In this document: one piece after another, positions 11,225 through 24,339 of the stretch
Numbering within the stretch: the stretch's first letter is position 1
Layout of the letters: every line of letters begins with the position of its first letter
Source: Aquatica leii
Lineage: Eukaryota > Arthropoda > Insecta > Coleoptera > Lampyridae
Direction of reading: 5' to 3'
NCBI GenBank assembly: GCA_035610365.1
Contig: CM069436.1
Span: forward strand, 64,123,505-64,187,504
DNA length: 64,000 nucleotides
Made by a program: the position numbers and the translations under genes
The notes under the pieces: generated by a model
The model's input: only the letters and a program-made list of their open reading frames with translations
The model's database searches: none
Told to the model about the DNA's origin: nothing

Positions 11225-14200
11225 TTTTATTAAATTTTCTTAGATTTAATTAGTTCGGTTAGTTTAAACGTTTACATATATTTAGTATAAGTAAGAATAA
11301 ATTAGTTTTAATAATAATAAAAATCGTTACACTATTTAAACAAAAATTTTTAATAAATTTAAGCCATACCTACTAAGAGATTGCAATAACCAAAATGCAA
11401 TAAAACTTGCATTTCTAATTGTTTAATGTTTAACTAAGTACATTAGATGTTAGCCATCAATTCATCAAGCGAAATATTAAATATCATGACATTAAAATCT
11501 ATCCGAACCCAATCAAATATGGCAGCTGAACTAAAACAAAGTAAATGTATTGTCTAAAATAAATGGGATCTAGCGTTTACTAACAAATGTGGCACGTAGT
11601 TTCTTTATCAAACAGTTTATGTACTATTTTTATGTCATCTCTTTTATATAATTTAAAAAGAAGTTAGTAAAATTTGTCACTTTTTCTTTGATTCAAAAAT
11701 TTTTTGTCGTTAATTTTTAACAAACTCGATCTTATATTTTGGTTATGATACAATAGAAATTTTTTTGACAGTCGGTAATAAACATTTTATTTTAATAAGT
11801 TAGCGGTGTAGTGACAGTGTTTTAACAAAATTATTTGCAATTACCAGTATGATGCCATTTTTTAGAGATGATAAAAACATTTCTAATTTACAAAAAATTG
11901 TAATTTAAGATAAAACACAAATATTGAAAACAAAACTTTGAACTTTAAAATGTATAATTGTCAAATCAAAAATTTATAAAATCGTATATAAAAATCCTTA
12001 ATAAAAGAATATAACAATTAATAAACGAAACATATTCCATAAAATTGTTTTAAAAATATCTTAAAATTAGATATAAAAATGTTTTTGCAATGTGAACTTG
12101 CACAGAAACTATAATAAACTTAAATGTAAGTTTTTTAGTACCTACTACTACTGTTTTTGTTGTTTTACAACTGTTTACAAAACAGATATTAAACATTATG
12201 TTTGAAAAACTAAAGCAAAAACGATTCCATCAGCAATTGGTATCAGTTACAAGCATTATGTGTGCAATAAACAAATTACTTTTAATTTAAACACGAATTT
12301 ATTCCAGATACACTCTATTATCAGAAATTGATTCAAATAAATAAAAAATGTTTGAAGAAACTTTAAATCATTTTTAGTCAAAGACATTGTTAATATATTA
12401 TTTAAACGTTTTACAATTGATACAATCATATAATTTGTCGAGTTTAAAGTTTTATTTTTAGCCCTAATAATTCAACATAAGATATTACTAGAACAATCAA
12501 TGTAAATTATCTAATCAATATTTTTTTTATTACAATCTATTTAAACACAACTCAGCTATTAAATATTCATTATTAATTGTTTTTTTAATATGAATATTTT
12601 TATTTTTACAATGAAGCGTACATTTGCGTGTAATATGATGTATTTAGACCTGTATTTAAAAGTTAATTATAAATGGAATATTAATAACCACTTTGAAGAG
12701 CTTAACAACAAACTTTCTAAAAGTTTTTCAAGAAAGGTACTTATTACAAATCAAATTATACGTTTTGATTATCACGAGATCTAACAATTTATTCGCTCAT
12801 TTACAACTCTGAAGAATGCAATTAAACTTATAGAAGCAAATTAGTTTCTTAGAATTCAGAAAGACAACTTATTGTGCTTTGTTGTTACTTAAAGTTTTTA
12901 GCAGCAATTATTTCAGATACTATTTATGCACTTAGTGATTCTAAAATAATTGTTCCTAACTAGAATCTCGATGAAATATATTTATTTTAAGTCATTTGTT
13001 TTAGCTAATGCAACACTATCAAATGTTTTAGAATTAATCATAATACATTTTAATTAATTAAATGCAGGTTTATTTATATTCCAACAGTTTTTACATTGCA
13101 AATAGTGTTGCACTTGTGCTCACGTTATGTTAACAAGAAAGTGTCTGAATTGAGATAATTCAAACAGAGCAGTGGAATATTTTTTCTAGGCGAGCTGCTT
13201 CGGTCATAAAATTTATGGTACCCTTATGCTAGTTTGAAATTTCTAAAAAAATGTTACAAAACACAAACAAAATATTTGTTAAATCGCCTGAGCTCGGAGG
13301 TATTTATAATTACACGTGCAATATTTAATTTGTAAAGATGAAAATACTTTAAATTAGTTTTCATAAGAGCAAAAGTTTATAGAGTGTAAGTGAAAATTTA
13401 GTACAAAGAAAGTAAACACAGATTATGCAAAACCACACGCAAGCATAAGAATTTTGTAAAATAAATGATTTGGTAATTTTATAATGCCATTGCAATCGGA
13501 TGATGAATAAAATAACTCAGACAAAAATTTTCCGGTAAAAATTGCACAAAAATAAACACCTCAGAAAAAAATTGTGCTCAGAAAAAATACTCAAAATTAT
13601 TAGTACCAAACACTGCTTCAATACGCACTTTTTTATATTATTTTATTCAAAAAACAGTATTGTATGTAATTTTATCTTACACGCAAGTTAAAACATTGAT
13701 TCCAATAGTTGACCGTTGATTCATCGTTGATTACAACTTGTTGACCTTATAAGAATTTTGAGTAAAATAAAATTTATACGATGTTATAAAATGTTTAACT
13801 TTGATGTTTAATATTAAAATAATTTAAACTTAAATGATTTAAAGAATAAATTGTTAAAACCGTATTTCATATATAGAATAATTTAATTGTTTAGATGGTA
13901 TGCAATGCAGTGTTCCATTCCATTAGGAAACAATTGTTTTTATCTAAGATGGCATAGTTTCATACATTTAACAAAGCAATACTTTGAATACGTTTATGCC
14001 ATTTTGAATTCACGAGCTAGTAAATACGCAAATCAAGGTCAAACAACACCTCTAAGAAGAAATTGCTGTAACTAACTTAATTGTCTTGGGTTGCACTGCT
14101 TGCTAATTATTTTAAAATTATTAATCTTAGCATCTACTGGAAAAAAATGAATCATTGAAATTGACAACCTAATTTTCTTATGCGACCGGGTATCTATGAA

Positions 14201-15500
14201 CGTATATAATCGATGAAACTACTTATATTTTTTGTTTTCCTGGAAAGCGTACTTTTTTAAAGTGTGTTGGCATTATTATAAGTATCAGAATCATAATACA
14301 CAATTCAAAAAAACACTTTTTTATAACGGTTCTTGACAGACAATAAACCACGACTAGTTTTGATGTCAAGATTAGCCGAGAGTAAAACGTTGGTAAAAGT
14401 ATAAGGATAATAGCATTGATAATAGTAAATTTTAGATGTCAGTGGTTTAATAAAAAGTATCTTGAAACAAATGTTTTCAACATCCTGTGTATTGTGTTTC
14501 ACTTATAGTTAGTAGTTCACTTTTCGACGCCATCTAACGAGTATCGTGCTTGTTATTTCCGTTTGAGTCGTCACACACATCACATGCCTGTTTGAATTTA
14601 AATATTTTTTGTTTAAAACATCCACTTGTGGCGTTATGTATTTTGAAAAAAACTGTAATTCAATACTCAACGCAAAGTAAATTTTTTATATTTTATTTTG
14701 GACTAAGTGTAACTTCCATGTCGATTTCTTAGCATCACGTGCCACCTCAAATGTGGGTCACGATCATTTACATCTAAACATCAAAACTTTCAAAAACCCT
14801 TTTAGTGAGTTACAAACACTGCTAACTATTGTAAACATATTTAAAAAAAAAACATCGAAAAATTTATTAACTCTATTATATACACTGATGGTATTCATTC
14901 CATTAGTACAAAGCATGGACTTTTAACACAACCTTCAAGAAAATTACAAACAATTTGTCTTTTTTTCTTTATAAGTGTAAAATTTTACTCAGTTGTAAAA
15001 AAAAATTGTGAGTCACTATACTGACATGATTGTTGGTTAGTTGAGCCATTGGGAAAACGTTTAACACCAAATTTGGGTAAGTCAGATTTGATTACTATTC
15101 GATGTCACTACAGTGATTCTTCCGAATTGTTAGCTAATAATTTCGGAACTTTTCACATTGATTTGCTTTCTATTACTGCTAGTTTAACTTAATTTTATTG
15201 CATTCTGATATGTAAACAGTTAATTATTATTATTATTCTTTTAAATTTTCAGTTTACAATTGTACGAATGTATTGTGAGTTGCCGATGCTTTTGGCGTTT
15301 TTATTCATTGACTTTTACAATTAATTGACTAAACAACTTTCTTGTGTGTCTACAAATTTAAAATCTAATTGTTACTTACTCTATTTCTTTTTATATGTTG
15401 TAACGCTAAGACCAGTAAATCAAACTTGATCTTAATATAATTTGTATTATTTCCATTTTCCTGCGACATGAGCTGTTTTACCAAGACTAAATGCGCTAGT
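11225..15500. other. AT-rich stretch without recognised genes
   Basis: Both strands were checked. The short open frames near 12590, 13887, 14305 and 14550 have no recognisable motif and look like chance. No tandem or terminal repeat stood out. Confidence 0.45.
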
Positions 15501-15526
15501 TATACGCGATTATACTAAACGAAAAT

Positions 15527-17830
15527 ATGGAGAAAGGAGATAGAGGAGAATATACATATATAATTGAGAGCAGAGAATCTATAATAGATTATGTAATGGT
15601 GAGTGGAGAGGTTTTTAAGGAAATAGAAAGTTTTAAAATAGGGAAAGAGGTTACTTCTGACCATCAGCCATATGAAGTAAAGCTAAAAGGTTGGAAAAAA
15701 AAGAAAAAATTCAGGCACAGTTTGGGGGGAAAAAAGCTATGGACAGATAAAAATATTGAGGTTTATACAAAAAATAGAAAAGAAACAATGGATGGAGGAC
15801 GGAGTAGAGGAAGGAGTAAAAATACAAGAAATAAAACATAAAAGAGTGTAGACAAAAGAAGTTGTGGAATAAGGAATGCAGAGAAACCAGGAAAGAGGTA
15901 AGAAGAGGTAAAAAAAGGTGGAAAAAAAGAAAAATTGATTTTCAGGAATAAAAAATATTAAGATCACAATATAGAAAAGAGTGTTGTAAGAGAAATGAGG
16001 AATATAGAAAAAAGAAAAAAAAAAAGACAAAAGATAGAGAGGATTAAATAAAAAAAATTTAAAAATGAAAAAGACATTGAGATTTTTGGATAAAGAAAGA
16101 AAAATTAGTGAAAAAAGGGGGATATAAATTGATATAAAAAAATTGAGAGAACATTGTGTAGAAGTCCTAAAGGGGGAAGAATAAAGGAACGGTGAATTTG
16201 ACATAAAAAGGATAACAAGAGGAGGGAGCAGTATGGCTACACAAAAAAAGAAATAGAAGAAGCATTAAGAAAAAAAAGGAAAAGCTGAAGGGACGGATTG
16301 GACGCAAGAAAAACACTGGAAATATACAGGAGAGAGAATAAAAGAAAGAATAGGGAACATTTCAAATAAGATATGGTTAGGTAAAGAGTTTCCGGATGAT
16401 TGGAAAGAAGCAATAATATTTCCAGTTTACAAAAGAGAAAAAAGAACAGAGTAAACAAAGAAATAGAACTGAAGAGAGAGAAAGTTTTTGCGTTATTTTT
16501 GGACATAAAATGATAATGTAAATAGGAGTAAATTATGGAATATATTAAGAAAGAAACAAAACTAATTAGGAATATAGAGAAAATCTATAATTAGACAAAG
16601 TCCAAATTAAGAATAGATGGAAAGTTAAGTGCAGCATTTTGGACAAATCAAGGATTAAGGCAGGGGTGTTCACTAAATCCTAGTTTATTAGCAGTATATT
16701 TAGAGGATTTAGAGAAAAAGTTGATAAGGCAGCAGAGTTGAGGAATAGTAATAGGGGGGGGATTAGAAGTGTTGGTTTTGGCGTATGCGGATGACATAGT
16801 GATTACAGCGAAGAAAGAACGAAGAATGAAGATGATAAAGTCAGTAAAAAAGTATATGGAAAAAAAGTGTTTAAGTGTAAATGTGGAGAAAACAAACATA
16901 GTAGTGTTTCAAAAAGGGAAGAGTAAAAATAGAATGTAGTAGAAGTGGGGAAACAAAGTAATAGAAAGTGTAAATAAAGTAACTTATTTGGGTTATCATA
17001 TCAGATACGATAATAAAGATAAGGCCCATATAAAGTGGTTAGCAAAGAAACGTAATAGAATAGTAGGTCAGGTGTGGGGTATAGAAAGGAAAGAATTTGG
17101 AAAGCAAATAGAAGCAAGAAGATGGTTGTTTTACAAATTAAATGGAAGGAATTGCAGAAAGTACAAAAAAAAATACTGGAAGTGGATTAGATAGGAAGAC
17201 GCTAGGGTACATAGTAGAAAAGGAGATAAAGTTAAAAAAGCTAAGAGTACAGGCGAGAAAGGGAGCAATGTGTTAGCAAGAACAAATGAAAGAAAGAGAA
17301 GAATGTAAATTGCTTCAAATGTGCTAGAGAGAGGTAAAGAATAAAAAAAATAAATATGAATAACAAGAAAGAAGAAGGTATTATGAAAAAGTTGGATATG
17401 CAAGAGAAGAGGGACAGAAAATAAGAGACAGGAAGGAAAATAAAATATGAAATAACAAGAAGAGATAAGGATATACAGAGACAAGAAACAAGAGCCAGAA
17501 TAAGAGAGGGGAAATACAATGAGACATATACAAATAAAGTGATAGACAATATTTCAAGGTACATAAAGGGCAAAAAAGCTTGAGATTAAAAAGAATGGTA
17601 GCAAGGTTTAGATGCGGGAATGAAGAGCAAGAGAATAAGTATTGGAAGGAAGATAAAGATAGGAGATGTAGATTATTTGTAGAGAGGTGGGAAAATATAG
17701 AGCACTTGTTAAATGAATGCATAAAACTAAGAAAAGAGGAAAGTTGGAGGTTTTGGGAGAAGGAGTAGGATGGATGGAAAAAGTATTAAAAAGCAGAAGA
17801 TGATTCCAAGTAGTGTAGTAGATGTGTGTG
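15527..17830 (+). pseudogene. Non-LTR retrotransposon (LINE) relic, EN-RT
   Basis: This LINE is 5'-truncated and multiply broken. The start at 15527-15700 is the C-terminal part of the AP-type endonuclease: IIDYVMVSGE then SDHQPYEVKL, carrying the conserved SDH box. Reverse transcriptase follows: DWKEAIIFPVYK near 16400, FALFLDIK near 16490, GLRQGCSLNPSLLAVYLEDL near 16650-16715, and the catalytic YADD at 16784-16795 within LAYADDIVIT. VTYLGYHIRYDNKDK near 16980 is the post-YADD box. A C-terminal FVERWENIEHLLNEC near 17680 is the CCHC-type tail. At least eight stops or shifts. The plus strand is almost pure purine over 2.3 kb, unlike its surroundings. The clade is unresolved; R1/I-like is my best guess. 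Confidence 0.75.
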
Positions 17831-18062
17831 TATATAGATAATTGATTAGCGGTGCAGGGTTTAGTTTAAAACCCACTAATAGCTAAGATGTTTCACAATA
17901 CTTACAATGTAGAAATCAGTAGGCAACGCGTTACTACACGTGCTGTTTCTTTAACGTTAGAAACAAAAATATGATAACCAGTAACGTTCTATTCGTAGGT
18001 GATATTTAAGAAACAACAAACTCATAAATAATAAGCCGTATACCAACTAAATTGATACTGGT

Positions 18063-18430
18063 TGTACACTCTCGCTAAAACGTGCCCAAACTATTCAATT
18101 GCAGATAACGTACTGACAACGCTTGGTTTGTTTCGTAGCGACTTACCCAGTAATACCAGCTGTACACTTACGCTCAGTTTGTTTTAAAATTTTCTGTCTA
18201 GTGAAACGTACACTCTAGTTAAGACTTGCCAAAGCTAAACAAATGCGAGAATGTACTGACAACTCTTAGCTTGTTTCGTAATGCCTTGCCCAGTAAAGTC
18301 TGACTGACAACGCTCGGCTTGCTTTAAAATTTTTCGTATTGTGAAATGTATAAACGCCGGCTGTACACTCTCACCGTGGCTTGCCAAGGCTAATCAAACG
18401 CGAGAGTGTACTGACAACACTTGATTCGCT
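18063..18430 (+). repeat. Diverged tandem repeat, about 145-155 bp period
   Basis: The phrase GTACTGACAAC recurs at 18110, 18253 and 18408, and TGTACACTCT or a variant at 18063, 18208 and 18362. Each pair encloses a similar segment with CTTGCCAAxGCTAAxCAAA. CGCTYGGYTTG and TTTTAAAATTTT words recur between them. This gives three diverged units, with extra internal similarity between the TACACTC and ACTGACAAC halves. It follows directly on the LINE relic and is GC-richer than its flanks. A satellite fragment or repeated 3'/5' untranslated region is possible. Confidence 0.65.
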
Positions 18431-18479
18431 CCATATTACTGTCTCGATTTGGGAGCACTATCAATAAAGCCGGTTTTTG

Positions 18480-20840
18480 ACCACAAGTCAAAGAATCCGC
18501 AATCAATTATGATATGTATATTTTTTTACCTAAAAAAATTTTTTTTTAATTATTATTAACATTGGATTATACACAACCGAGTTGCTGTACTAATGTCACT
18601 TGTAAACGAAATCTAGTGTAAATAAACAACAAAAATAAATTTAATTAAAACAAAAAACGTTTTTTGTAGAATTTCTTTAAATCTGCATCTAAATTAAATT
18701 ATTAAAGATTGATAGACTTTTATGAGTATTATTACACGATGCATAGTTCTGCGCACTAACATATGTACATAGATAACATACAAAACACTTGAAATGTAGA
18801 TCCACTACCGATTCTAAACTTGAATACATGCAGGTTAGAAAATATACTCAGAACGATAAAAAAAAATAATCCGTTAGTAAAAAAACAAGAAATTTCTATT
18901 TAACAGCTCAGTAAAATTTTTATGATCAAATATTTTAACAATTTAAAAAATAGTAAATATAAACATCAAAGTTTATATAAATTTAAAGTAAATTAAATTT
19001 TAAGTTTGTAATAAATTTTGCTTGTTTCACATGTGTTTATTGTCGTTGAAGTTTTATAAATTGATTCCGAACAGGATGCTAGCGACAGTTTTTATGTATT
19101 TTAGTACAAAACAAACACAAAAATTTACCCGTTTTTAGTAAATTAAAAAACGATTCCTTTAAATTTTTATTCGTGAATAAAGTTATAACAGTTACACACA
19201 AGATATTGAAATTAAAATATCCAACAGCGAGAAAATGTAACAATTTCTAAGCATTATTTTAAATAATATGTTATTCTAAATGTTTTTATAATTAATGTCA
19301 AATTTATTTGTGTAGATTCCTACACAGCGTAGAATGAAATAAAGTTTAAAATAATTTTTAATAATAAAGTATCTGTTGTTGTGTAGGTTTTATTTACACT
19401 GTAAAAATTTAAATAAGTTTAGATTTATAATTAATATTTACAACTTACTTAATTAATTGTTTATATATTTTTTTATTAATTGATTCTTATATAGAAATGC
19501 CTACTAACTGGTGACTTTTTAAACAGTTTTACAGGGATAAAAAAATTGCGTGCATTTTTAATATCGATAAAAACGAAAAAATTAATACACAATGATGCAA
19601 ATATGTAATAATAATTGTGGTACGTCGTTTAGTTATTTGAACACAATATTGAAATACACAACACGCTCTTAATAGGATACGTAGAAAAATAATGTAAATT
19701 TACTGAAATAAATCATATTATGTATTTAATTACAAAAATTATTGTAAATTAAAAAAAATATATAGTTTGCAAATGTTATCTATGAAATGAATAAAAAACA
19801 ATAAAAAAGAAGCCAAACAACATTTTTAGTATAAACAAATACTACCATATTCAGCTGTAGGTTTTAACTGATTTGTTTGACATCACATAATTAATAGATA
19901 AAAATAAGCAAATATAAAAACTTTAGTATAATTTAGTATGTTGGAAAATAAAACAAAAGTGCAGTTTTTATTAAAAACTGCATAAAAAGTGCATTCAAAT
20001 GATAAGAAAATGTCAGAAACAAACATTCAATTTAAAACCAAAAGTTTACAAACCAAATAATAAATAATTTAGAAACGTAAATATAAATACATTTATGTAA
20101 CAACAATAAATCTAATTAGTGATTAAACTAACAGTTTGCAAAGCAATTAGCAAAAAAATGTTTTACTAAAAACAATGCTTTGCAATGGTATAAATTGCTA
20201 AGCAAGATAACGTCGCCACAATGACTTTAGTCTAAAAGAAAAAATGAACATTTTACAACATTATGAAAAGTTGCCAAAATTAAGTCAACAGAATGCTGCT
20301 GTGCAATTAAAAAAATTATCTATGTACCAATAATTAGAATAATTAAAAAAAGATTTGTACATTTAGCTAGCAGTGTATTTATTTAAGTACGTATGTTGAC
20401 TTTAATTTTTAGTGTACTTAAGAAAAATGTGCAGTTCTTAGAATAACAATTTAATTTAACTACTTCTTATGTGATAACATTATTTTGTATTAATTTTAAT
20501 TTTTTGGTGTCAACAAATTACTGTTTATTTAACATTTTTTTGCTGGTATTGATGCTATAGTTTCACCTTCTACAACCCGTTAATTAAATATACGCTGTAT
20601 GCATTTACTCCTTGCTGTAAATAAACCAATAAAACTTTATTTGTTTTTTTTAATATTGGATTTTGTTATTATTTGGTTGTTGTGATTTTGTTAAGTCATT
20701 GTTTTTTTGTTACCATTTAATTATTATTGTTATATTAATTTATTATCTCTACCAATGTAATTGCTTTGTAGATCAGTTTTGCCATAATTTTGACAGTTAC
20801 ACTTTATGACAGGTATAAATTTATTAATCCTTCTTAAAAC
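18480..20840. other. AT-rich stretch without recognised genes
   Basis: Nothing supportable was found on either strand beyond A/T runs. Confidence 0.5.
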
Positions 20841-20900
20841 ACCTTGCGTCGTAGTAAACCGAAAGTCGCATATAATCATAAACAAAATTACCGCAAAAGT
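20841..20900 (+). repeat. Dispersed foldback repeat, 3' end fragment
   Basis: TGCGTCGTAG, CCGAAAGTCGC and TAATCATAAACAAAATTACCG correspond to the right end of the 62-kb copy (62187-62240). The match includes sequence beyond that copy's terminal repeat, so the family extends further right than the inverted repeat itself. Confidence 0.6.
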
Positions 20901-21195
20901 ACAAAAAAAGAATAAAAGTTGTATTCGTAATACAAATTTTTATTCTGGATAATTTCCGTGCTGTCGTTATCACACAAACTGAGCTTTTAGGTTACTTTAT
21001 ATTCATTTTTTTAAATAAAATTTTATAACTAAATTTTCTTAATTTTATTTCTTAATTTGTTTTTATTATAAATTTATACATTGGAATATATTTAATACGT
21101 CAAATGTAAATCTTGAAAATGGTCAAGATACAAAATGAAGCTGCTTCTTGCAAACTCAAAATCTACTTTTCTTACTTTGAATAAAAAAATAAAAC

Positions 21196-21340
21196 TGCGT
21201 TTTGCGTTAAAAGGTCTTTTCGTTCAAACACGTCTGCGTTCAAACATCTTTACGTCCAAACGTCTCGCGTTCAAAAGTCTTTGCGTTCAAACGTTCTTGC
21301 GTTCAAAGGTATTGTGTTTAAACGGTCGCATTCAAACGGG
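21196..21340 (+). repeat. Minisatellite, about 16-bp unit
   Basis: Eight or so diverged units carry the core TGCGTTCAAACG (variants TCGTTCAAACA, ACGTCCAAACG, TGTTTAAACGG). Unit length varies by a base or two, and this leaves a chance open frame at 21135-21395 that I do not call a gene. Confidence 0.75.
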
Positions 21341-21504
21341 CCATTCTGGTTTTGGTACGTATAATTATATCATTTTGTATAAAAACTTATTTTAAACCAA
21401 ATTTTGTTGTTTGAGACCGCAGTAAACAAATTAAAATATACAAGTTCATTTATTACTACAGATTCAGATTCCATAAATAAAAATAAATTTTTTCTCGGCA
21501 ATTT

Positions 21505-21722
21505 GCACCCAAAAATAAAAATAAATACAAAATATTATCAGGAATAATTAAATTAGTTAAGTTGTTATTTTAACTGCACATTACAAGTACACTACAAATT
21601 ACCAAAAGTATAACTTATTTACAGATGCTTAAATGTAGGTATTGATTAGTATGGTCAGTCATCATACTTTAATAAATAAAAAACATTGCAAAAATAAAAC
21701 GAAATACGTGAAACAAATATGT
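21505..21722 (+). repeat. Dispersed repeat, copy 2 (pair with 905-1130)
   Basis: Direct-orientation match to 905-1130. It stops at or near the minus-strand LINE endonuclease fragment. Confidence 0.5.
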
Positions 21723-21933
21723 TTGTAATGTTTTGGTGCTGAGGATCGTCACCTCCAGTGTAGTATGTTACGTGATCTTTCGTTTCTATTCCCCCACTTC
21801 CTGGCCAAGTCATCTCACTTATTTCAAGAATGCTTATTTTAATTCTTTCCATTTCCCGCATTACATTTGCATGCTTGCCCGCTTTGAATAAGCTGCAAAC
21901 ATTCCAGGTTACTATCTTTATGTTGTTGACACG
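21723..21933 (-). pseudogene. LINE endonuclease N-terminal fragment
   Basis: On the minus strand an uninterrupted 70-codon frame begins near 21933. It shows IVTWNVCSL, then MREMERIKISILEISEMTW, then GSGGIETKDHVTYYTGG. These are the first boxes of the AP-type (EEP) endonuclease domain of RTE/CR1-like LINEs, often annotated as craniofacial development protein 2-like. The WN and E boxes hold metal-binding residues. Only the N-terminal third is present; the frame ends in AT-rich repeat sequence at about 21720. This is a short truncated relic. Confidence 0.7.
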
Positions 21934-22149
21934 TTTCCTTGTTTTGTTTTTTCTTTTATACCGGGATTTCGCCTGATGACAACCTGGGAAGCACAGTGAT
22001 CTGCCTGTGATTTACTTGTACTACCTAATGAAAATTTTCGTTTTAAGTTTAAGACAAAGCAGTCTTTGGATACCTCGTAAGCTAGTAGTAGTAAGTTAAT
22101 GACAAAGATGGGTACAGAGTATGGATTCCTTGTAAAAATAAAGTAATTT

Positions 22150-23860
22150 TTTCCCACGATGTGAAATTCAAACCAGAAGTAATTTGTTTCAAACAAAGCA
22201 GTATGGAATCGGAGGAACCACAAACTACATGCAGTAAGAAAAGAAATGTTAATGTTACTTTAACGGAAAAAATTAAAAATGAAGATACACAGCAAGAAAA
22301 TGTTTGCGAGAACAGTAAACCTACACAAGAAATTCAAAGTATTGCATCTGTATCTAAACCAAAATAAGATATTCCAGTAGAAAATAGCCACGAAGAAGAA
22401 CACCGTACGAATAAACGTGAAGTTAGAAAATCGAAGTGGATGGTAGATGGTGAATTTGTAATCTTATCTGAAATTTAGTCGGATAAGTGTTCAGATCTCA
22501 ATTTAGATTCTGAACCGGTTCAGTCAAATGACAAGCAAAAATGGATGTCTGTTATGCATGATGAATTAAGATCCTCAAAAGAAAATAAAACTTGGGAGCT
22601 GGTGGACAAGTCACCCAATATAAACGTTTTACAAAATCTGGGTTTTGCGGCGCAAAATGTGATGGAAGTATCCGATTTAAAGCTGGGTTAATAGCAAAAG
22701 GGCATTGATTACGAAAAGACATTCAGTCTAGTCGCACGCTACGATACCATTAGGATGTTACTTGCTTTAGCTGCCACAAAGCAAATGACATTGCAACAAT
22801 TTGGTGTAAAGACGGGTTTTCTAAATGGTGTACTTCAAGAAGATGTTTATTTAGAACAACCTGATGAATTTGAAGATGGTACTGATTGGATGTGTTACCT
22901 GAAACAAAGCTTACATGGTTTAAAATAGGCACCTCGTTGCTGGAACCAGAGGATTGTTCATATTATGAAGAAAGTCGGTCTGAAAAATAGTTCAGCTAAT
23001 CCGTGTCTATTTTGTCGAACAGACAACCAAAATTAGTCTCTACATTGCTATTTATGTTGATGACGGCTTGGTGTTTGGCAACAATGAAAATAAAATTGCA
23101 GAATTCTTGACTGATTTCCAGCGGAAATTTCAAATTTCTTTGAACTCATTACAAAATTTTTTTGGTTTGTAAATAACATGCCATGATAATGGTTGCATTT
23201 CTGTAAGTCAAAAAGCGTATACAAAGCAAATATTGAAAAGATTTGGAATGGCCGAATAAACCTGTCTCAACTCCAGTGGGTTGTGAAGATAGAAAAATTT
23301 TAAGGCTGCGAAAAAACTTCCGTATCAAACTAGGATTTGTACCACGTACCAAAAGGATGATACTAAGTTGAAAGTTTTCAGTGACACATTTTTTGCTGGT
23401 GATAAGAAGATAAGACGCTCAACAAAAGGTGTTATAGCTACTTATGGTCGTGGGGCGGTATTCTGGATTAGCCAGTTGCAGAAGGTAGTGACACTTTCTA
23501 CGACGGAAGCTGAAATAATCGCTGCAAATAAATTAGGAAAACAATAGGTTTGGCTGAAAAAACTTTTATCAGAATTATTAGATCCTTCACTTCTGAATTT
23601 TACTTCGACATTGTACATGGACAACACAAGCGTGGTAAAATTGGCAAAGAATCTGGAATACTATAAACGTTCTAAACACATAAAAATTAGGCATTTTTAT
23701 GTGCGAGAACGATTTTTGAATAATGAAATAAAATTTAAACACGTTAATGGAAAGGATCAATTAGCTGACCTTTTAAGAAAACTACTAGAACGTCTCCGTT
23801 TTGATAATCCCTCCAATAGAGTTGGTCTTCAAACTTTCTGTTAACAGTTATTAATAAAGA
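22150..23860 (+). pseudogene. Second Ty1/copia fossil (RT and RNase H)
   Basis: Pieces of copia pol are in plus-strand order. They run KREVRKSKWMVDGE near 22420, KWMSVMHDELRSSKENKTWE near 22540-22600, YDTIRMLLALAATKQMTLQQ near 22740-22800, GFLNGVLQEDVYLEQPDEF near 22815-22870, and YLKQSLHGLK near 22895-22925. LYIAIYVDDGLVFGN carries the RT catalytic YVDD at 23053-23064. RNase H follows: a SDTFFAGDKK box near 23380, RRSTKGVIATYG near 23415, TLSTTEAEIIAA near 23490, then MDNTSVVKLAKN and SKHIKIRHFYVRE at 23617-23710. Stops and frameshifts are frequent. Gag, integrase and LTRs were not recognised. Confidence 0.8.
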
Positions 23861-23864
23861 GCGG

Positions 23865-24335
23865 ACAATTAGGCAAACACCTGGAGCCTGCCTATTTTGC
23901 CTTTTTGTGTAACTTTTTGCCTTTTTTGCCATTTTAAAGAATATTATTTTATATTGCCGAATCTATAAATAACAACAGGGATTTTTATGTTTTATAAACA
24001 ATGGTTTCCAGAAAACATTAAATACAAAAGCCGCTGATAGAGAAGAACTATTGTATAAATTTATACTAAGATTCTGTACAGTGACAGGCTTAATAGAACA
24101 CTATTTACAAAACCGGAAGGATTTCGGAATGAATCATATTTTATAGGTCTATTCAGTACCTAAGTAAAGCAAACAAATATAGATAATTTTAATTCTGTCC
24201 GGTGGGATTCCTTTGATGACTGAAACACTTGACTAAAATATTTTTTGTTTGTTATAAATACCTGTGATATTGTCACACTGTGATAGTCTATTGCTGTTGT
24301 GCTGTGAGTAAGTTTTAAAACATGCATCTAATAAA
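23865..24335. other. Unassigned stretch after copia
   Basis: Includes repeated TTTTGCC words at 23890-23935. It may hold the remains of a 3' LTR, but no second LTR is available to compare. Confidence 0.35.
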
Positions 24336-24339
24336 CAAT

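Noticed and set aside
15737-17722. Several minus-strand frames rich in Phe, Leu and Ser that look like membrane proteins
   Set aside because: They are the complement of a purine-rich LINE strand; pyrimidine-rich codons give hydrophobic residues. No conserved motif.
21135-21395. 86-codon frame across the minisatellite
   Set aside because: Open because the unit lacks stops in that phase; unit length varies, so the repeat is not kept as a protein repeat.
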